Shown here one piece after another: positions 1-8,970 of a stretch of 64,000 nt of DNA; within the stretch, counting starts at the first letter, position 1; each line of letters opens with the position of its first letter. Position numbers and translations under genes: made by a program. The stretch is taken from positions 51,823 through 115,822 of the forward strand of contig NZ_BMWD01000030.1 in the NCBI RefSeq assembly GCF_014651055.1, in the 5' to 3' direction. Source of the stretch: Streptomyces fructofermentans. Lineage in GTDB: Bacteria; Actinomycetota; Actinomycetes; Streptomycetales; Streptomycetaceae. The notes beneath the pieces were generated by a model. That model was not told the origin of the DNA, did no database searches, and saw only the letters and a program-made list of their open reading frames with translations.

Positions 1-1
1 G

Positions 2-1633
2 GCGGAGGACGCCGACGCGATGCGCCGGTACGTGAAGCGGCTGGTGGGAGCCGGGGTCGCCGGGCTCGGCTTCGCCGTCGGCGTGCACTACGAGCAGATC
101 CCCGAGGCCCTCGTGGACGCGGCCGAGGAGGAGGGGCTTCCCCTCCTGGAGGTGCCCCGCCGCACACCCTTCCTCGCCATCAGCAAGGCCGTCTCCGCCG
201 CCATCGCGGCCGACCAGTACCGCGCCGTGACCGCCGGGTTCGCCGCGCAGCGGGAACTCACCAAGCAGGCGCTCAGCGACGGGCCCGAGGGCCTGCTCTC
301 CGCCCTCGCCTCGCAGGTCGACGGCTGGGCCGCGCTCTACGACGCGTCCGGCGCCCTCGTCGCCACCGCGCCCGACTGGGCCGGACGCCGGGCGGCCCGG
401 CTCACCGCTGACGTGGAACGGCTGCGCGAGCGGGCCGCGCCCGCCAGCTCCGTGGTGGGCGGCCTGGCCGAGGACGGGGAGGACCGCGTCGAGCTGCACT
501 CCCTGGGCACCGGCCGGCGGGCCCGCGCCGCACTGGCCGTCGGCACCGCCGCCGCGCTCGGGACGGCCGAGCGCTACGCCGTGCACTCCGCGATCGCCCT
601 GCTCACCCTGACGACCGAGCGGTCCCGCGCGCTGCACGCCGCCGAGCAGCGGATCGGGGCGGCCGTGCTGCGGATGCTGCTGGCCGGACAGTCCGACCAC
701 GCCCGCGCGGTTGCCGGCGACCTGTACGGAGGGCTGCTCGACGCGCCCTACCGGATGATGCTCGCCGAGGCCGCGTCCGCCTCCGCCGGGCGGGCCCGCG
801 CCGGTGGCGGAACGGCTCCCGGCGGCACCGGGAAGGGTCGGGCGGGTGCCCCGGCGGGTGAGGCCGCCGCGGCCGTGCTCGCCGTCGCCGACGAGGTCGT
901 GCACGCCGGGGGCGACCTGCTGGGCGGTCTCGCCGAGGTGGTCGAGTCGGCCGCGGCCCGCTCCGGCGAGACCGTGCTCGTCGTACCGGACGGCGAGCGG
1001 CTCGTCGTGCTCGCCGCGGACGGGGGCGCGGTGGTCTCGGCCTGCGCCCAGTACGCGGAGGCCGTGGGCGGCGCGCGGGGTGCCTCCGAGCCGGGCGGCG
1101 ACGAGGACGAACTGGTCGTCGGGCTCTCCGCGCCCGCCGGGCCCGTGGCGGCCGCGGCCGCCTACAAGCAGGCCGAGCAGGCCCTGTCCGTGGCCCGGCG
1201 CCGGGGGCGGGTGCTCGTCGAGCACGAGGAACTGGCCGCCGGGTCCGTGGTGCCGCTGCTCGCGGACGACGCGGTACGGGCCTTCGCCGACGGGTTGCTG
1301 CGCGCGCTGCGCGAGCACGACGCGACGGGCCGGGGGGACCTGGTGGCCTCGCTGCGCGCCTGGCTGTCCCGGCACGGGCAGTGGGACGCGGCGGCGGCGG
1401 ATCTCGGCGTGCACCGGCACACGCTGCGGTACCGGATGCGGCGCGTGGAGGAGATCCTCGGGCGCTCCCTGGACGATCCGGACGTACGCATGGAGCTGTG
1501 GCTCGCGCTGAAGACGACCGCGGGGGCGGACACCCCTGCCGGCCGGGTGGGCGCGGTCGGCGCGGCTGCTCCGGCGAACACGGCGGCCTCGGCGGACACG
1601 GCAGCCTCGGCGGGACCGGGTACGGGGGAGTAG
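2..1633 (+). CDS. PucR family transcriptional regulator, 5' end outside window
   Basis: The reading frame is open to the first base, so the true start lies upstream; an internal ATG at 20 is not a credible start. What remains (~540 residues) begins inside a PucR-type N-terminal domain (GVHYEQIPEALVDAAEEEGL region), continues through a GGDEF-like middle part, and ends in a PucR C-terminal helix-turn-helix (LGVHRHTLRYRMRRVEEILG, around 3' positions 1405-1465). PucR proteins are DNA-binding activators of nitrogen-compound catabolism. An Ala/Gly-rich linker near 780-860 and a low-complexity tail (AASADTAAS) are typical of Streptomyces. It lies upstream of an aldehyde dehydrogenase; from memory the S. 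coelicolor SCO5656-SCO5657 pair has the same order. Effector unknown. Confidence 0.9.
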   Translation, partial: AEDADAMRRYVKRLVGAGVAGLGFAVGVHYEQIPEALVDAAEEEGLPLLEVPRRTPFLAISKAVSAAIAADQYRAVTAGFAAQRELTKQALSDGPEGLLSALASQVDGWAALYDASGALVATAPDWAGRRAARLTADVERLRERAAPASSVVGGLAEDGEDRVELHSLGTGRRARAALAVGTAAALGTAERYAVHSAIALLTLTTERSRALHAAEQRIGAAVLRMLLAGQSDHARAVAGDLYGGLLDAPYRMMLAEAASASAGRARAGGGTAPGGTGKGRAGAPAGEAAAAVLAVADEVVHAGGDLLGGLAEVVESAAARSGETVLVVPDGERLVVLAADGGAVVSACAQYAEAVGGARGASEPGGDEDELVVGLSAPAGPVAAAAAYKQAEQALSVARRRGRVLVEHEELAAGSVVPLLADDAVRAFADGLLRALREHDATGRGDLVASLRAWLSRHGQWDAAAADLGVHRHTLRYRMRRVEEILGRSLDDPDVRMELWLALKTTAGADTPAGRVGAVGAAAPANTAASADTAASAGPGTGE

Positions 1634-2346
1634 GTCCCGCCCGCCCCGCCCTTTCGGGTGAACCGGCCCCGGGGCGCTCGCCGCGCGGGTGCCGAGGGGG
1701 CGTCGCGGGGTGCCCGGGGGCGGGCCGGCCCGCCCCGAGCAGGCCGGCCCGCGGCCGACGGTCCGGGTCCGCGGGACGCGTGGGCCGGGGCGGCGGGTGG
1801 TCGGCATCCGGATTCGGCATCCGGCATCCGGCGCGGGTCCTGGGCCGGACGCCTGGCGCTCGGTGCGGGCGGCACGGTGGTGCGGGGGCCGGCAGTCCGG
1901 CTCCCCGCGTCGGCGACCGGGCCGCAGTCCTCCGTACAGGGGCCACCCGCTCGGCGCGTGGCGCGTACGGGCCGTGAGCCCGGGGCGGGGGCGGTCCCGA
2001 CGGGCGGGTCCGATGGCGCGGGCCGGCGGGGCGTGCGGCCGTACGGGTTGGGCGGGCGGGCGCGTACGGGCCGGCCGGCTGCGCGAGGCGGCCGTACGGG
2101 GCAGGCGGGCGGGGGCTGCCGGTGGTCCGGCGGGTGTGCGGTCCGGACGGGGAGGTGCTCGCGTCGGGCGGGGCGCCGTCCGCGGGGCGGAGCCCGCCGG
2201 GGCCCTCGTACGGATCGGGTGTACGACAAAGCGGAGTGGCCGCGCCGGGGAGTGCTACTGGGCGGACAAACGACCGCGGGGCAGGTCGGGCCTACCGTGG
2301 GGGTGGAAGACCCCCAGACACACCAACGGAAGGGCCGGGAAACCCA
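1634..2346. other. 713-bp intergenic region before aldehyde dehydrogenase
   Basis: No convincing gene: long open frames here lack Shine-Dalgarno sequences and read as GC-rich shadows. CGTACGGG recurs several times between about 1965 and 2100. Closer to the dehydrogenase are two similar words, CGACAAAGCGG near 2224 and GGACAAACGAC near 2267, about 43 bases apart. They could be operator half-sites for the adjacent PucR protein, but that is inference. Confidence 0.5.
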
Positions 2347-3792
2347 ATGACTTCCACCCACGCCTTCTGGCTCGCCGGCCGCCAGGCCACCGGCGAGTCC
2401 ACCTTCGACGTCACCTCCCCCTGGGACGGACGGGTCGTCGGCACCGTCGCCGTGCCCAGTGACGCCCAGGTCGAGGAGGCCGTCGCGGCCGCCCACGCCG
2501 TGCGCGACGAGTTCGCCGCGACCCCCGCCCATGTGCGGGCCGCCGCCCTCGACCACGTCAGCAGGCGGCTCGTGGAGCGGACCGAGGAGATCGCCCGGCT
2601 CATCTCCGCCGAGAACGGCAAGCCGGTCAAGTGGGCGCGGGGCGAGGTCGGCCGGGCCGTGTCCGTGTTCCGGTTCGCCGCCGAGGAGGCGCGGCGCTTC
2701 AACGGGGGAGAGGCCCAGCGCCTCGACACCGACGCGGGCGGCCAGGGACGCCTCGCCCTCACCCGGCGGTTCCCCAAGGGCGTCGTGCTCGGCATCGCGC
2801 CCTTCAACTTCCCGCTCAACCTGTGCGCGCACAAGATCGCCCCGGCCATCGCCGCCGGCGCCCCGATCATCCTGAAGCCCGCGCCCGCGACGCCGCTGAG
2901 CGCTCTGCTGCTCGGCGAACTGCTCGCCGAGACCGACCTCCCGGCCGGCTCCTGGTCGGTGCTGCCCGTCGCCAACGACAGGATGCCCGCGCTGGTCCGG
3001 GACGAGCGGCTGCCCGTGATCTCCTTCACCGGCTCCGACAAGGTCGGCTACGCGATCATGGACTCCGTGCCGCGCAAGCACCTCACCCTGGAACTGGGCG
3101 GCAACGGCGCGGCCGTCGTGCTGGCCGACTGGGCGAGCGACGCGGACCTCGACTGGGCGGCCGCCCGGATCGCCACCTTCTCGAACTACCAGGGCGGCCA
3201 GTCCTGCATCTCCGTGCAGCGGGTCATCGCGGACGCGTCCGTCTACGACCGGCTGCTGCCGCGCGTCGTCGCCGCGGTCGAGGCCCAGGTGACCGGTGAC
3301 CCGTCCGACGACGGCACCGATGTCGGGCCGCTGGTCAGCGAGGACGCCGCCAAGCGCGTCGAGTCCTGGGTGGACGAGGCCGTGAACGCGGGCGCCAAGC
3401 TGCTCACCGGCGGCAAGCGCGACGGCGCCGCCTACGCGCCGACCGTCCTCACCGACGTGCCGGACGGCGTGACGCTCTCCTGCGAGGAGGTCTTCGGACC
3501 CGTCCTCAGCATGCGGAAGGTCGACGGCGAGGCCGAGGCCTTCGCGGCCGTCAACGACTCCAAGTACGGCCTCCAGGCAGGTGTGTTCACCCGCGACCTG
3601 CAGTCCGCCTTCCGGGCGCACCGCGCCCTGGAGGTCGGCGGTGTCGTCATCGGCGACGTGCCCTCCTACCGTGCCGACCAGATGCCGTACGGCGGGGTGA
3701 AGGAGTCCGGAGTCGGCCGCGAGGGCGTGCGGTTCGCCATGGACGACTACACCTACGAGCGGGTGCTGGTGCTCACGGGGCTCGCTCTCTGA
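2347..3792 (+). CDS. NAD(P)-dependent aldehyde dehydrogenase
   Basis: 481 residues, the usual length of the ALDH superfamily, which oxidises aldehydes to carboxylic acids in the cytoplasm. Visible motifs: the NAD-binding region GIAPFNFPLN, the FTGSDKVG turn, the general base Glu249 in LELGGNG and the catalytic Cys287 in GGQSCIS. Start ATG at 2347 is preceded by GGAAGGG with suitable spacing; it opens on MTSTHAFWLAG, the normal ALDH N-terminus, whereas longer upstream readings add low-complexity sequence. The adjacent PucR regulator suggests a role in amine, GABA-like or polyamine catabolism, but no aminotransferase is present in the window, so the substrate is unknown. Confidence 0.93.
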   Translation: MTSTHAFWLAGRQATGESTFDVTSPWDGRVVGTVAVPSDAQVEEAVAAAHAVRDEFAATPAHVRAAALDHVSRRLVERTEEIARLISAENGKPVKWARGEVGRAVSVFRFAAEEARRFNGGEAQRLDTDAGGQGRLALTRRFPKGVVLGIAPFNFPLNLCAHKIAPAIAAGAPIILKPAPATPLSALLLGELLAETDLPAGSWSVLPVANDRMPALVRDERLPVISFTGSDKVGYAIMDSVPRKHLTLELGGNGAAVVLADWASDADLDWAAARIATFSNYQGGQSCISVQRVIADASVYDRLLPRVVAAVEAQVTGDPSDDGTDVGPLVSEDAAKRVESWVDEAVNAGAKLLTGGKRDGAAYAPTVLTDVPDGVTLSCEEVFGPVLSMRKVDGEAEAFAAVNDSKYGLQAGVFTRDLQSAFRAHRALEVGGVVIGDVPSYRADQMPYGGVKESGVGREGVRFAMDDYTYERVLVLTGLAL

Positions 3793-3803
3793 CCCGAGGG
3801 GCC

Positions 3804-3848
3804 CGACGACGGCCGGAGCCCGCTGTGCGGGGGCTCCGGCCGTCGTCG
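3804..3848 (+). terminator. strong hairpin after aldehyde dehydrogenase
   Basis: Perfect 18-bp stem (3804-3821 with 3831-3848), 9-base loop, 11 bases after the stop codon. There is no long U tract, as is common in Streptomyces. It sits between convergent genes. Confidence 0.75.
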
Positions 3849-3921
3849 CGTGTGCACGCACCGAGTGCACCCGGACGGCAGGGCCGTTCCTCCCGTCCGG
3901 GTCGCGTCACCGCCCCCGGAC

Positions 3922-3961
3922 GAGGGGCCCGGCGCCGTCAACTCCCGGTGCCGGGCCCCTC
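3922..3961 (-). terminator. hairpin after the GH3 gene
   Basis: 15-bp stem (3922-3936 with 3947-3961, one G-T wobble) with a 10-base loop, just beyond the stop codon of the minus-strand GH3 gene. Together with 3804-3848 it insulates two convergent transcription units. Confidence 0.65.
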
Positions 3962-3988
3962 CTTGTGCGGCCGGGCCGCTCCGGACCC

Positions 3989-6877
3989 TCAGCCGGAGAA
4001 CCCGACGTGTACGAGCCGCACCGGGCCGCGCAGCCCGAGCCGGAGGTCGCGGACCCCGTCGACGCGGACCGGGGCCGTCACGGCGACCTGGTCGTACGGT
4101 CCCGGTGTGGCAGGGACGTCCAGGCGCGCGACCACGGGGCCGCCGTCCAGACGCAGCCCGATCGTTCCGCGGCCCGCCGCCACGACGGTGACCGTCCGGG
4201 CGCCCGCCCCGAAGTCGCAGGAGCGGAAGAGGAGTTCGGCCTCGCCGCCGTCGGCGGGGCACACCGCGTCGCCCGAGGTCCTCGACCGGTCCACGATCGC
4301 GGCCCCCCGCTCCTCGTCGAAGTCCGCAGCGTCCAGGCCGCGTTCGAGGACGGGACGCGGGGTGGCTGCCGTGCCGTCCAGGACGACGGTCCCGCGCAGC
4401 CGGACGTCCTCGCTGGACGCCCCCGCGAGAAGTTCGTACGGGCCCGGCTCCACCCGCCAGTCCGACCGGGCCACGTCCCAGAACGCGAAGGCGGACAGCG
4501 GCAGTTCGAAGGAGAGCGCGACGGTGGCGCCCGGGGCCAGGCGCACCCGCCGGTGGGCCAGCAGCTCGCGCCGGGGGCGCGGCACGGGAGGCGCTGCCGC
4601 GCGGCCGTAGAGCTGGGCCACCTCGTCGGCCTCCGTCCCGCCGGTGTTGGTGACCGTGAACGCGACGCGCACGGACCGCCCGCCCGCGTGGACCGAGAGG
4701 CCTCCGTAGGCGAAGGACGCGTACGACAGGCCGTGGCCGAACGGGAAGAGCGGGGTGCCCTCGAAGTACAGGTACGTCTGGCGCCCGCCGATCACGTCGT
4801 AGTCGAGCAGGTCGGGGAGGTCCGCGTCCGAGGCGTACCAGGTCTGGGGCAGGCGCCCCGCGGGGGAGACGTCACCAGCCAGGACCCGGGCCAGCGCGGT
4901 GCCGGCCGCCTGCCCGCCGTGCGCGGTCCACAGTGCCGCGGGCACGTCCGCGAGGTCGACGGCGTACGGGTAGGAGGACGTGACGACCAGGGCCGTACGG
5001 GGGTTCGCGGCGCGGGCCGCCGCGAGCAGGCGCCGCTGGTGGGAGGGGAGCAGGAGCGTCGTGCGGTCCTCGGTCTCCCGGCCGTTGACGTGGGGGTCGT
5101 TGCCCGCGACCACGAGCACGACGTCGGCCTCCGCCGCCGCACGGGCCACCGCGTCCTCGCCGCGTTCCGCGACCTCCAGCTCGAAGATCTCCGGCTCGCC
5201 CCCGGCAACCTTCACGCCGTCGGCGGTGACACAGACGTAGCGATCCGTGCCGAGGTGCCTCAGGAGGTGGCCGTTCCCGTGGGAGTCGAGCGGTTCCAGG
5301 CGGAACGTCTCCTGGACGACCCAGCCGCCCGGCCGGTCCGCCGAGGCGCGCACGAATCCGTCGTCGGCGACCGACAGGTAGCGGCCGTCGGGTGCGCGCA
5401 GGGTGAGCACGCCACCGCCCCAGTCGACCAGGGCGAGTTCGGTGCCCGTGCCGTCGGCGGACAGGGGCGCGAGGTCCGTGCGGCCCGCGATCAGCGCCGG
5501 GTCGAGCGCGCCCTCTGTGCGCGCCCCCTCGGCCGTGCTTGCTGCGGTTGCGGTGTCTGCGGTGTCGGCGGTGTCTGCGGTGTCTGCCGCGTCGGGACTC
5601 CCGGGGACGCGCAGACACGTACCGGCCGAGGTCCTCAGCCGCACCCGGTCCACGCCCTCGGCGTGGACCACCCGGTCGGCGCCGAAGCGCTCGCGGAGGC
5701 CTTCGAGGGGGGTGGAGCGGTGGATGAGGGTGCCGCTGTACCAGTCGAGCTTGCACTCGTCGGCGAGGAGCCCCACCACCGCGATACGGGTGTCCGCGCC
5801 GGTCAGGGGGAGCAGGCCGTCGTTCTTGAGCAGGACGACGGCCTGCTCCGCCGCCTCGCGCGCGAGCGCACGGTGGGCCGGTGTGTCGAAGTCGGACGTG
5901 TCCGCGTACGGGTCGACGAGCGGGTCGAACTCGCCGAGCCGGAAGCGGACCGAGAGCTGCCGCCGCACGGCCGCCGCGATGTCCGCCCCGGTCAGCAGAC
6001 CGAGGTCCAGGGCACCCCGCAGGCGTTCGACGACGATCGAGCTGTCCGTGCCGTGGTCCGTGAAGCTGTCCACCCCGGCGAGCAGCGCGGCGGCGGTCGC
6101 CTCCTCGTGCGTGTCGAAGTAGTGCTCGGAGTCGACGAGGTTCGAGGGCGCGCCCGCGTCCGAGCACACGAGCAGGTCCTGCTCCGTCCAGCCGCGCAGG
6201 TGCTCGCGCAGATGGGGCGACACGTGGTTGGGCCGCCCGTTGACCAGGTTGTACGCGGGCATCACGCCGGCCACCGCTCCCGCCTCGACCGTGGCGCGGA
6301 AGGCGCGCAGGTCGTACTCGTGCAGCACCCGCGGGCGGACGGAGCCGGAGGAGGTGTCACGGTCCGTCTCGTTGTTGTGAGCGAGCCAGTGCTTGAGCAC
6401 CGGGGCCGTGCGCCAGTACACGGGGTGGTCGCCGCGCAGCCCGCGCGTGTAGGCGGTGGCGACGGCCGAGGTGAGCCGCGGGTCCTCCGAGTAGCCCTCC
6501 TCGTTGCGGCCCCACAGCGGATGGCGCAGCAGATTGACCGTGGGAGCCCAGACGTTGAGGCCCACCCGGTCGTCGCGCGAGCGCATCGCCCTGACCTCGG
6601 CGGAGACCGCCTCGCCGACCCGGCGCACCAGGTCCTCGTTCCAGGTCGCGCCGAGCCCGACGGCCTGCGGGAACACCGTCGCCGGGCCCGTCCAGGCCAC
6701 CCCGTGCAGCGCTTCCTGGCCGGTGCGGAACGCGGCGACGCCCAGTCGCTCCACCGCGGGCCCGTACTGGTGGAGCATCGCGACGCGCTCCTCGGGGAGG
6801 AGTCGTTCCAGAAGATCGTCGATGCGCTTCGCGAACGGCAGTCCCGCGTCGCGGAACGGCGGCGTCGGTGCGGTCAC
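3989..6877 (-). CDS. glycoside hydrolase family 3 beta-glucosidase
   Basis: 962 residues from GTG at 6877, preceded by GGAACC; the frame stays open to 7036, but that extension would run through the promoter and operator. GH3 enzymes release terminal beta-linked sugars, here probably glucose. Order of parts: GH3 N-terminal barrel with the expected nucleophile Asp240 in LLVCSDAGAP; a GH3 C-terminal domain starting near 340; an insertion of about 170 residues (405-575) with an ADT repeat and beta-trefoil/fascin-like phrases such as GRYLSVADDG and DRYVCVTADG; the rest of the C-terminal domain; a fibronectin-III-like domain; and a C-terminal beta-rich, possibly CBM6-like segment. No signal peptide, so cytoplasmic. 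It diverges from the sugar importer and shares its operator. A beta-xylosidase activity cannot be excluded. Confidence 0.9.
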   Translation of the reverse strand: MTAPTPPFRDAGLPFAKRIDDLLERLLPEERVAMLHQYGPAVERLGVAAFRTGQEALHGVAWTGPATVFPQAVGLGATWNEDLVRRVGEAVSAEVRAMRSRDDRVGLNVWAPTVNLLRHPLWGRNEEGYSEDPRLTSAVATAYTRGLRGDHPVYWRTAPVLKHWLAHNNETDRDTSSGSVRPRVLHEYDLRAFRATVEAGAVAGVMPAYNLVNGRPNHVSPHLREHLRGWTEQDLLVCSDAGAPSNLVDSEHYFDTHEEATAAALLAGVDSFTDHGTDSSIVVERLRGALDLGLLTGADIAAAVRRQLSVRFRLGEFDPLVDPYADTSDFDTPAHRALAREAAEQAVVLLKNDGLLPLTGADTRIAVVGLLADECKLDWYSGTLIHRSTPLEGLRERFGADRVVHAEGVDRVRLRTSAGTCLRVPGSPDAADTADTADTADTATAASTAEGARTEGALDPALIAGRTDLAPLSADGTGTELALVDWGGGVLTLRAPDGRYLSVADDGFVRASADRPGGWVVQETFRLEPLDSHGNGHLLRHLGTDRYVCVTADGVKVAGGEPEIFELEVAERGEDAVARAAAEADVVLVVAGNDPHVNGRETEDRTTLLLPSHQRRLLAAARAANPRTALVVTSSYPYAVDLADVPAALWTAHGGQAAGTALARVLAGDVSPAGRLPQTWYASDADLPDLLDYDVIGGRQTYLYFEGTPLFPFGHGLSYASFAYGGLSVHAGGRSVRVAFTVTNTGGTEADEVAQLYGRAAAPPVPRPRRELLAHRRVRLAPGATVALSFELPLSAFAFWDVARSDWRVEPGPYELLAGASSEDVRLRGTVVLDGTAATPRPVLERGLDAADFDEERGAAIVDRSRTSGDAVCPADGGEAELLFRSCDFGAGARTVTVVAAGRGTIGLRLDGGPVVARLDVPATPGPYDQVAVTAPVRVDGVRDLRLGLRGPVRLVHVGFSG

Positions 6878-6922
6878 TCGGGGGTTCCTTCGCGGCAGAA
6901 GCGGGCGAGTGCGGCCAGGCAT

Positions 6923-6936
6923 TCGAAGCGCTTCGA
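6923..6936. promoter_or_regulatory. LacI-type operator at the GH3 start site
   Basis: Perfect 14-bp palindrome TCGAAGCGCTTCGA with the central CG typical of LacI-family operators. It abuts the -10 element of the minus-strand promoter and would cover the transcription start, a classical repression position. The same word recurs at 7103 and 20357, with a one-base variant at 20266. Confidence 0.88.
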
Positions 6937-6964
6937 TGCTGGGCCGCGCGGAGACGGGTGTCAA
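6936..6964 (-). promoter_or_regulatory. promoter of the GH3 gene
   Basis: Read on the minus strand: -35 TTGACA (6959-6964), 17-bp spacer, -10 CAGCAT (6936-6941). The -35 is a perfect consensus and the -10 is weaker. The operator begins at the last base of the -10. Confidence 0.65.
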
Positions 6965-7063
6965 GACGTCCCGGCGCACGACCTTCCGACGCAGGCCCTG
7001 AAAGCAAGGGGCGACAGAGGCGGTGCGTTGCCCCAAACCTCCGAGGAATCTTGGAATCGGCTC

Positions 7064-7092
7064 TTGTGCGCCCCAGGGTGTTCACCTAACCT
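7064..7092 (+). promoter_or_regulatory. promoter of the sugar ABC transporter operon
   Basis: -35 TTGTGC (7064-7069), 17-bp spacer, -10 TAACCT (7087-7092). Predicted start near 7099, immediately before the operator at 7103-7116. Confidence 0.6.
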
Positions 7093-7102
7093 CGCACCAA
7101 CA

Positions 7103-7116
7103 TCGAAGCGCTTCGA
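7103..7116. promoter_or_regulatory. LacI-type operator at the transporter operon start
   Basis: Second exact copy of TCGAAGCGCTTCGA, 10 bases after the -10 of the plus-strand promoter. Its centre is exactly 180 bp from the centre of the operator at 6923, a spacing that would permit looping across the divergent promoters. Confidence 0.88.
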
Positions 7117-7258
7117 CTCCGCTCGACTGTCGATGAGCCGCCCCGGGGCCGCGCACATCCTCCGAGGTCCGCTTCGGCTCAGCCGGTTCCACTCGAGACA
7201 CCACAGCCGACGGCCCCACCGCCGGGTGTCCTGCTGTGCGCCACGAAGGGTTGACGCA

Positions 7259-8944
7259 ATGACGCCGAACACCTCCGCCTCCGCTCCCAGCCGGAGAAGC
7301 TTCCTCGCCTCCACGGCGGTCGTCACCGCCGCGGTGGCGGGCGGGGCACCCCTGCTGGCCGCCTGCGGCGGTTCGCAGGATGGCCGCAAGGAGGGCACGA
7401 CCTCGGGGAAGGACGCCGAGAAGCTCCTTCCGGCGTTCGTGGCGCAGAGTGTCGTCAGCCCCGACATCCCCGCGCGCAACGGCTCCGCCGCGGGCTTCAC
7501 CCGGGCGATACCGCTCGCCGACCTGAAGACCTCGGTCGCGAAGAAGCTCGGCAGCGGCGGCCGCCTCAAGGTCATGGCGCCGTTCTGGGGCACACCCCCC
7601 TCGGGGGACAACCCGTACTACCGGGCCATGAACGAGGCCATCGGCGTCGACGTCACCTGGCAGAACCAGGACGGCGTCACCTACGACCAGAAGCTCGGCG
7701 CGGTGCTCGCCTCGAGCGACATCCCCGACGTCGTGGTGGTGCCCGGCTGGAACCTGAACGGCAGGATTCCCAGTGCCGTCAACGCCAAGTTCGCGGATCT
7801 GGGCCCTTACCTGTCGGGCGACGGCGTCAAGGACTACCCGAACCTGGCCGCCGTCCCCACCGACGCGTGGCAGCGCTCCATCTTCGGCGGCCGGCTGCGT
7901 GCCGTCCCGATGCCCGCCTCGTACGTCACGGACATCGCGCCCCTGTACCGCCGGGACCTCTTCGCGAAGAAGGGGTACGACGTCCCGAAGAGCCCCGACG
8001 CGTTCCTGTCCTGGGCCGAGGAGGCCACGGACGCCAAGGGGAAGGTGTGGGCCTGCGACGACATGAAGTGGACGGCGTTCAACATCTTCGGCGTCCTGCC
8101 CGGCAGCGACAAGGCGCTGTGGTGGAACCTCGACGGCGGCAAGCTGGTGAACCGGATCGAGACCGACGCGTACCTCGAGGCGCTGGAGTGGACGCGCAGG
8201 CTCTACGCCGCCGACGTGGTCCACCCGGACGCGCGGTCCGGCAAGGCCGGCGGCGACGCGGGCAACCGCTTCACGGCGGGCGAGGTGCTGGTCTACAACC
8301 AGAACCTGTCCTCGTGGTGGGGCAAGATGTCCGAACAGCGAGCCCAGAACCCGGACTTCGACATGGCGGCGTTCGACATCTTCGGCGCGGACGGCGGCGA
8401 CCCGCGCCTGTGGGCGGTGCAGCCCGCCAACATCTTCACCTTCCTCAGCAGGAAGGCGTCCAGGAAGCAGGTCGAGGACTTCCTCGCCATCGCGAACTTC
8501 TGCGCGGCGCCCTACGGCACCAGCGAGTTCATGCTCACCAACTTCGGCGTGGAGGGCACCGACTTCGAGATGGAGAAGGGCCTGCCCATCAAGACGGAGA
8601 AGGGCGTCAACGAGGTCAACGGCGCCTTCGACTACACGGGGGACGCGGCGCCGTTCGTCGCGCACCCCGACCTGCCCGAGGTCACCAGGGGAATGATCGA
8701 GTGGCAGCAGCGGATGGGCGCCTTCACCAAGAAGTCCTCGTTCTACGGGCTCACCGTCACCGAGCCCGGCCGCTGGTCCAACCTCGCCGACGACTTCGAG
8801 CAGTTGGAGGACGACGTCGTGCGCGGACGCAAGAAGGTCGGCGACGTCCAGCAGGCGGTCTCCGAGTGGAAGCGGCAGGGCGGCGACAAGCTCCGCGACT
8901 GGTACCGGAAGCTGCTCGACGACAACGGCCCCTCGGCGAACTGA
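7259..8944 (+). CDS. sugar ABC transporter substrate-binding lipoprotein
   Basis: 561 residues. The N-terminus has a twin-arginine-like RRSFLAS followed by a hydrophobic stretch and the lipobox LAAC near residue 37, so it is probably exported folded and lipid-anchored. The body resembles large family-1 extracellular solute-binding proteins of the LplA/YtcQ type (LKVMAPFWGTPPSGDNPYY, PDVVVVPGWN), which bind oligosaccharides. ATG at 7259 follows GAAGGG at good spacing. First gene of the induced operon, with the operator 140 bp upstream. Its size and the following enzymes favour a branched oligosaccharide ligand, inferred to be a xyloglucan oligosaccharide. Confidence 0.9.
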   Translation: MTPNTSASAPSRRSFLASTAVVTAAVAGGAPLLAACGGSQDGRKEGTTSGKDAEKLLPAFVAQSVVSPDIPARNGSAAGFTRAIPLADLKTSVAKKLGSGGRLKVMAPFWGTPPSGDNPYYRAMNEAIGVDVTWQNQDGVTYDQKLGAVLASSDIPDVVVVPGWNLNGRIPSAVNAKFADLGPYLSGDGVKDYPNLAAVPTDAWQRSIFGGRLRAVPMPASYVTDIAPLYRRDLFAKKGYDVPKSPDAFLSWAEEATDAKGKVWACDDMKWTAFNIFGVLPGSDKALWWNLDGGKLVNRIETDAYLEALEWTRRLYAADVVHPDARSGKAGGDAGNRFTAGEVLVYNQNLSSWWGKMSEQRAQNPDFDMAAFDIFGADGGDPRLWAVQPANIFTFLSRKASRKQVEDFLAIANFCAAPYGTSEFMLTNFGVEGTDFEMEKGLPIKTEKGVNEVNGAFDYTGDAAPFVAHPDLPEVTRGMIEWQQRMGAFTKKSSFYGLTVTEPGRWSNLADDFEQLEDDVVRGRKKVGDVQQAVSEWKRQGGDKLRDWYRKLLDDNGPSAN

Positions 8945-8970
8945 GTCCGGACCGAGGCAGGGAGAACGCC

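Noticed and set aside
6878..7036. Longer N-terminus for the GH3 protein
   Set aside because: It would be encoded by the operator and promoter, is unlike GH3 N-termini, and GTG at 6877 has a better start context.
3965..7258. Open frame on the plus strand running into the binding-protein gene
   Set aside because: It is antisense to the GH3 gene and crosses promoter and operator sequences; the lipoprotein signal begins at 7259.
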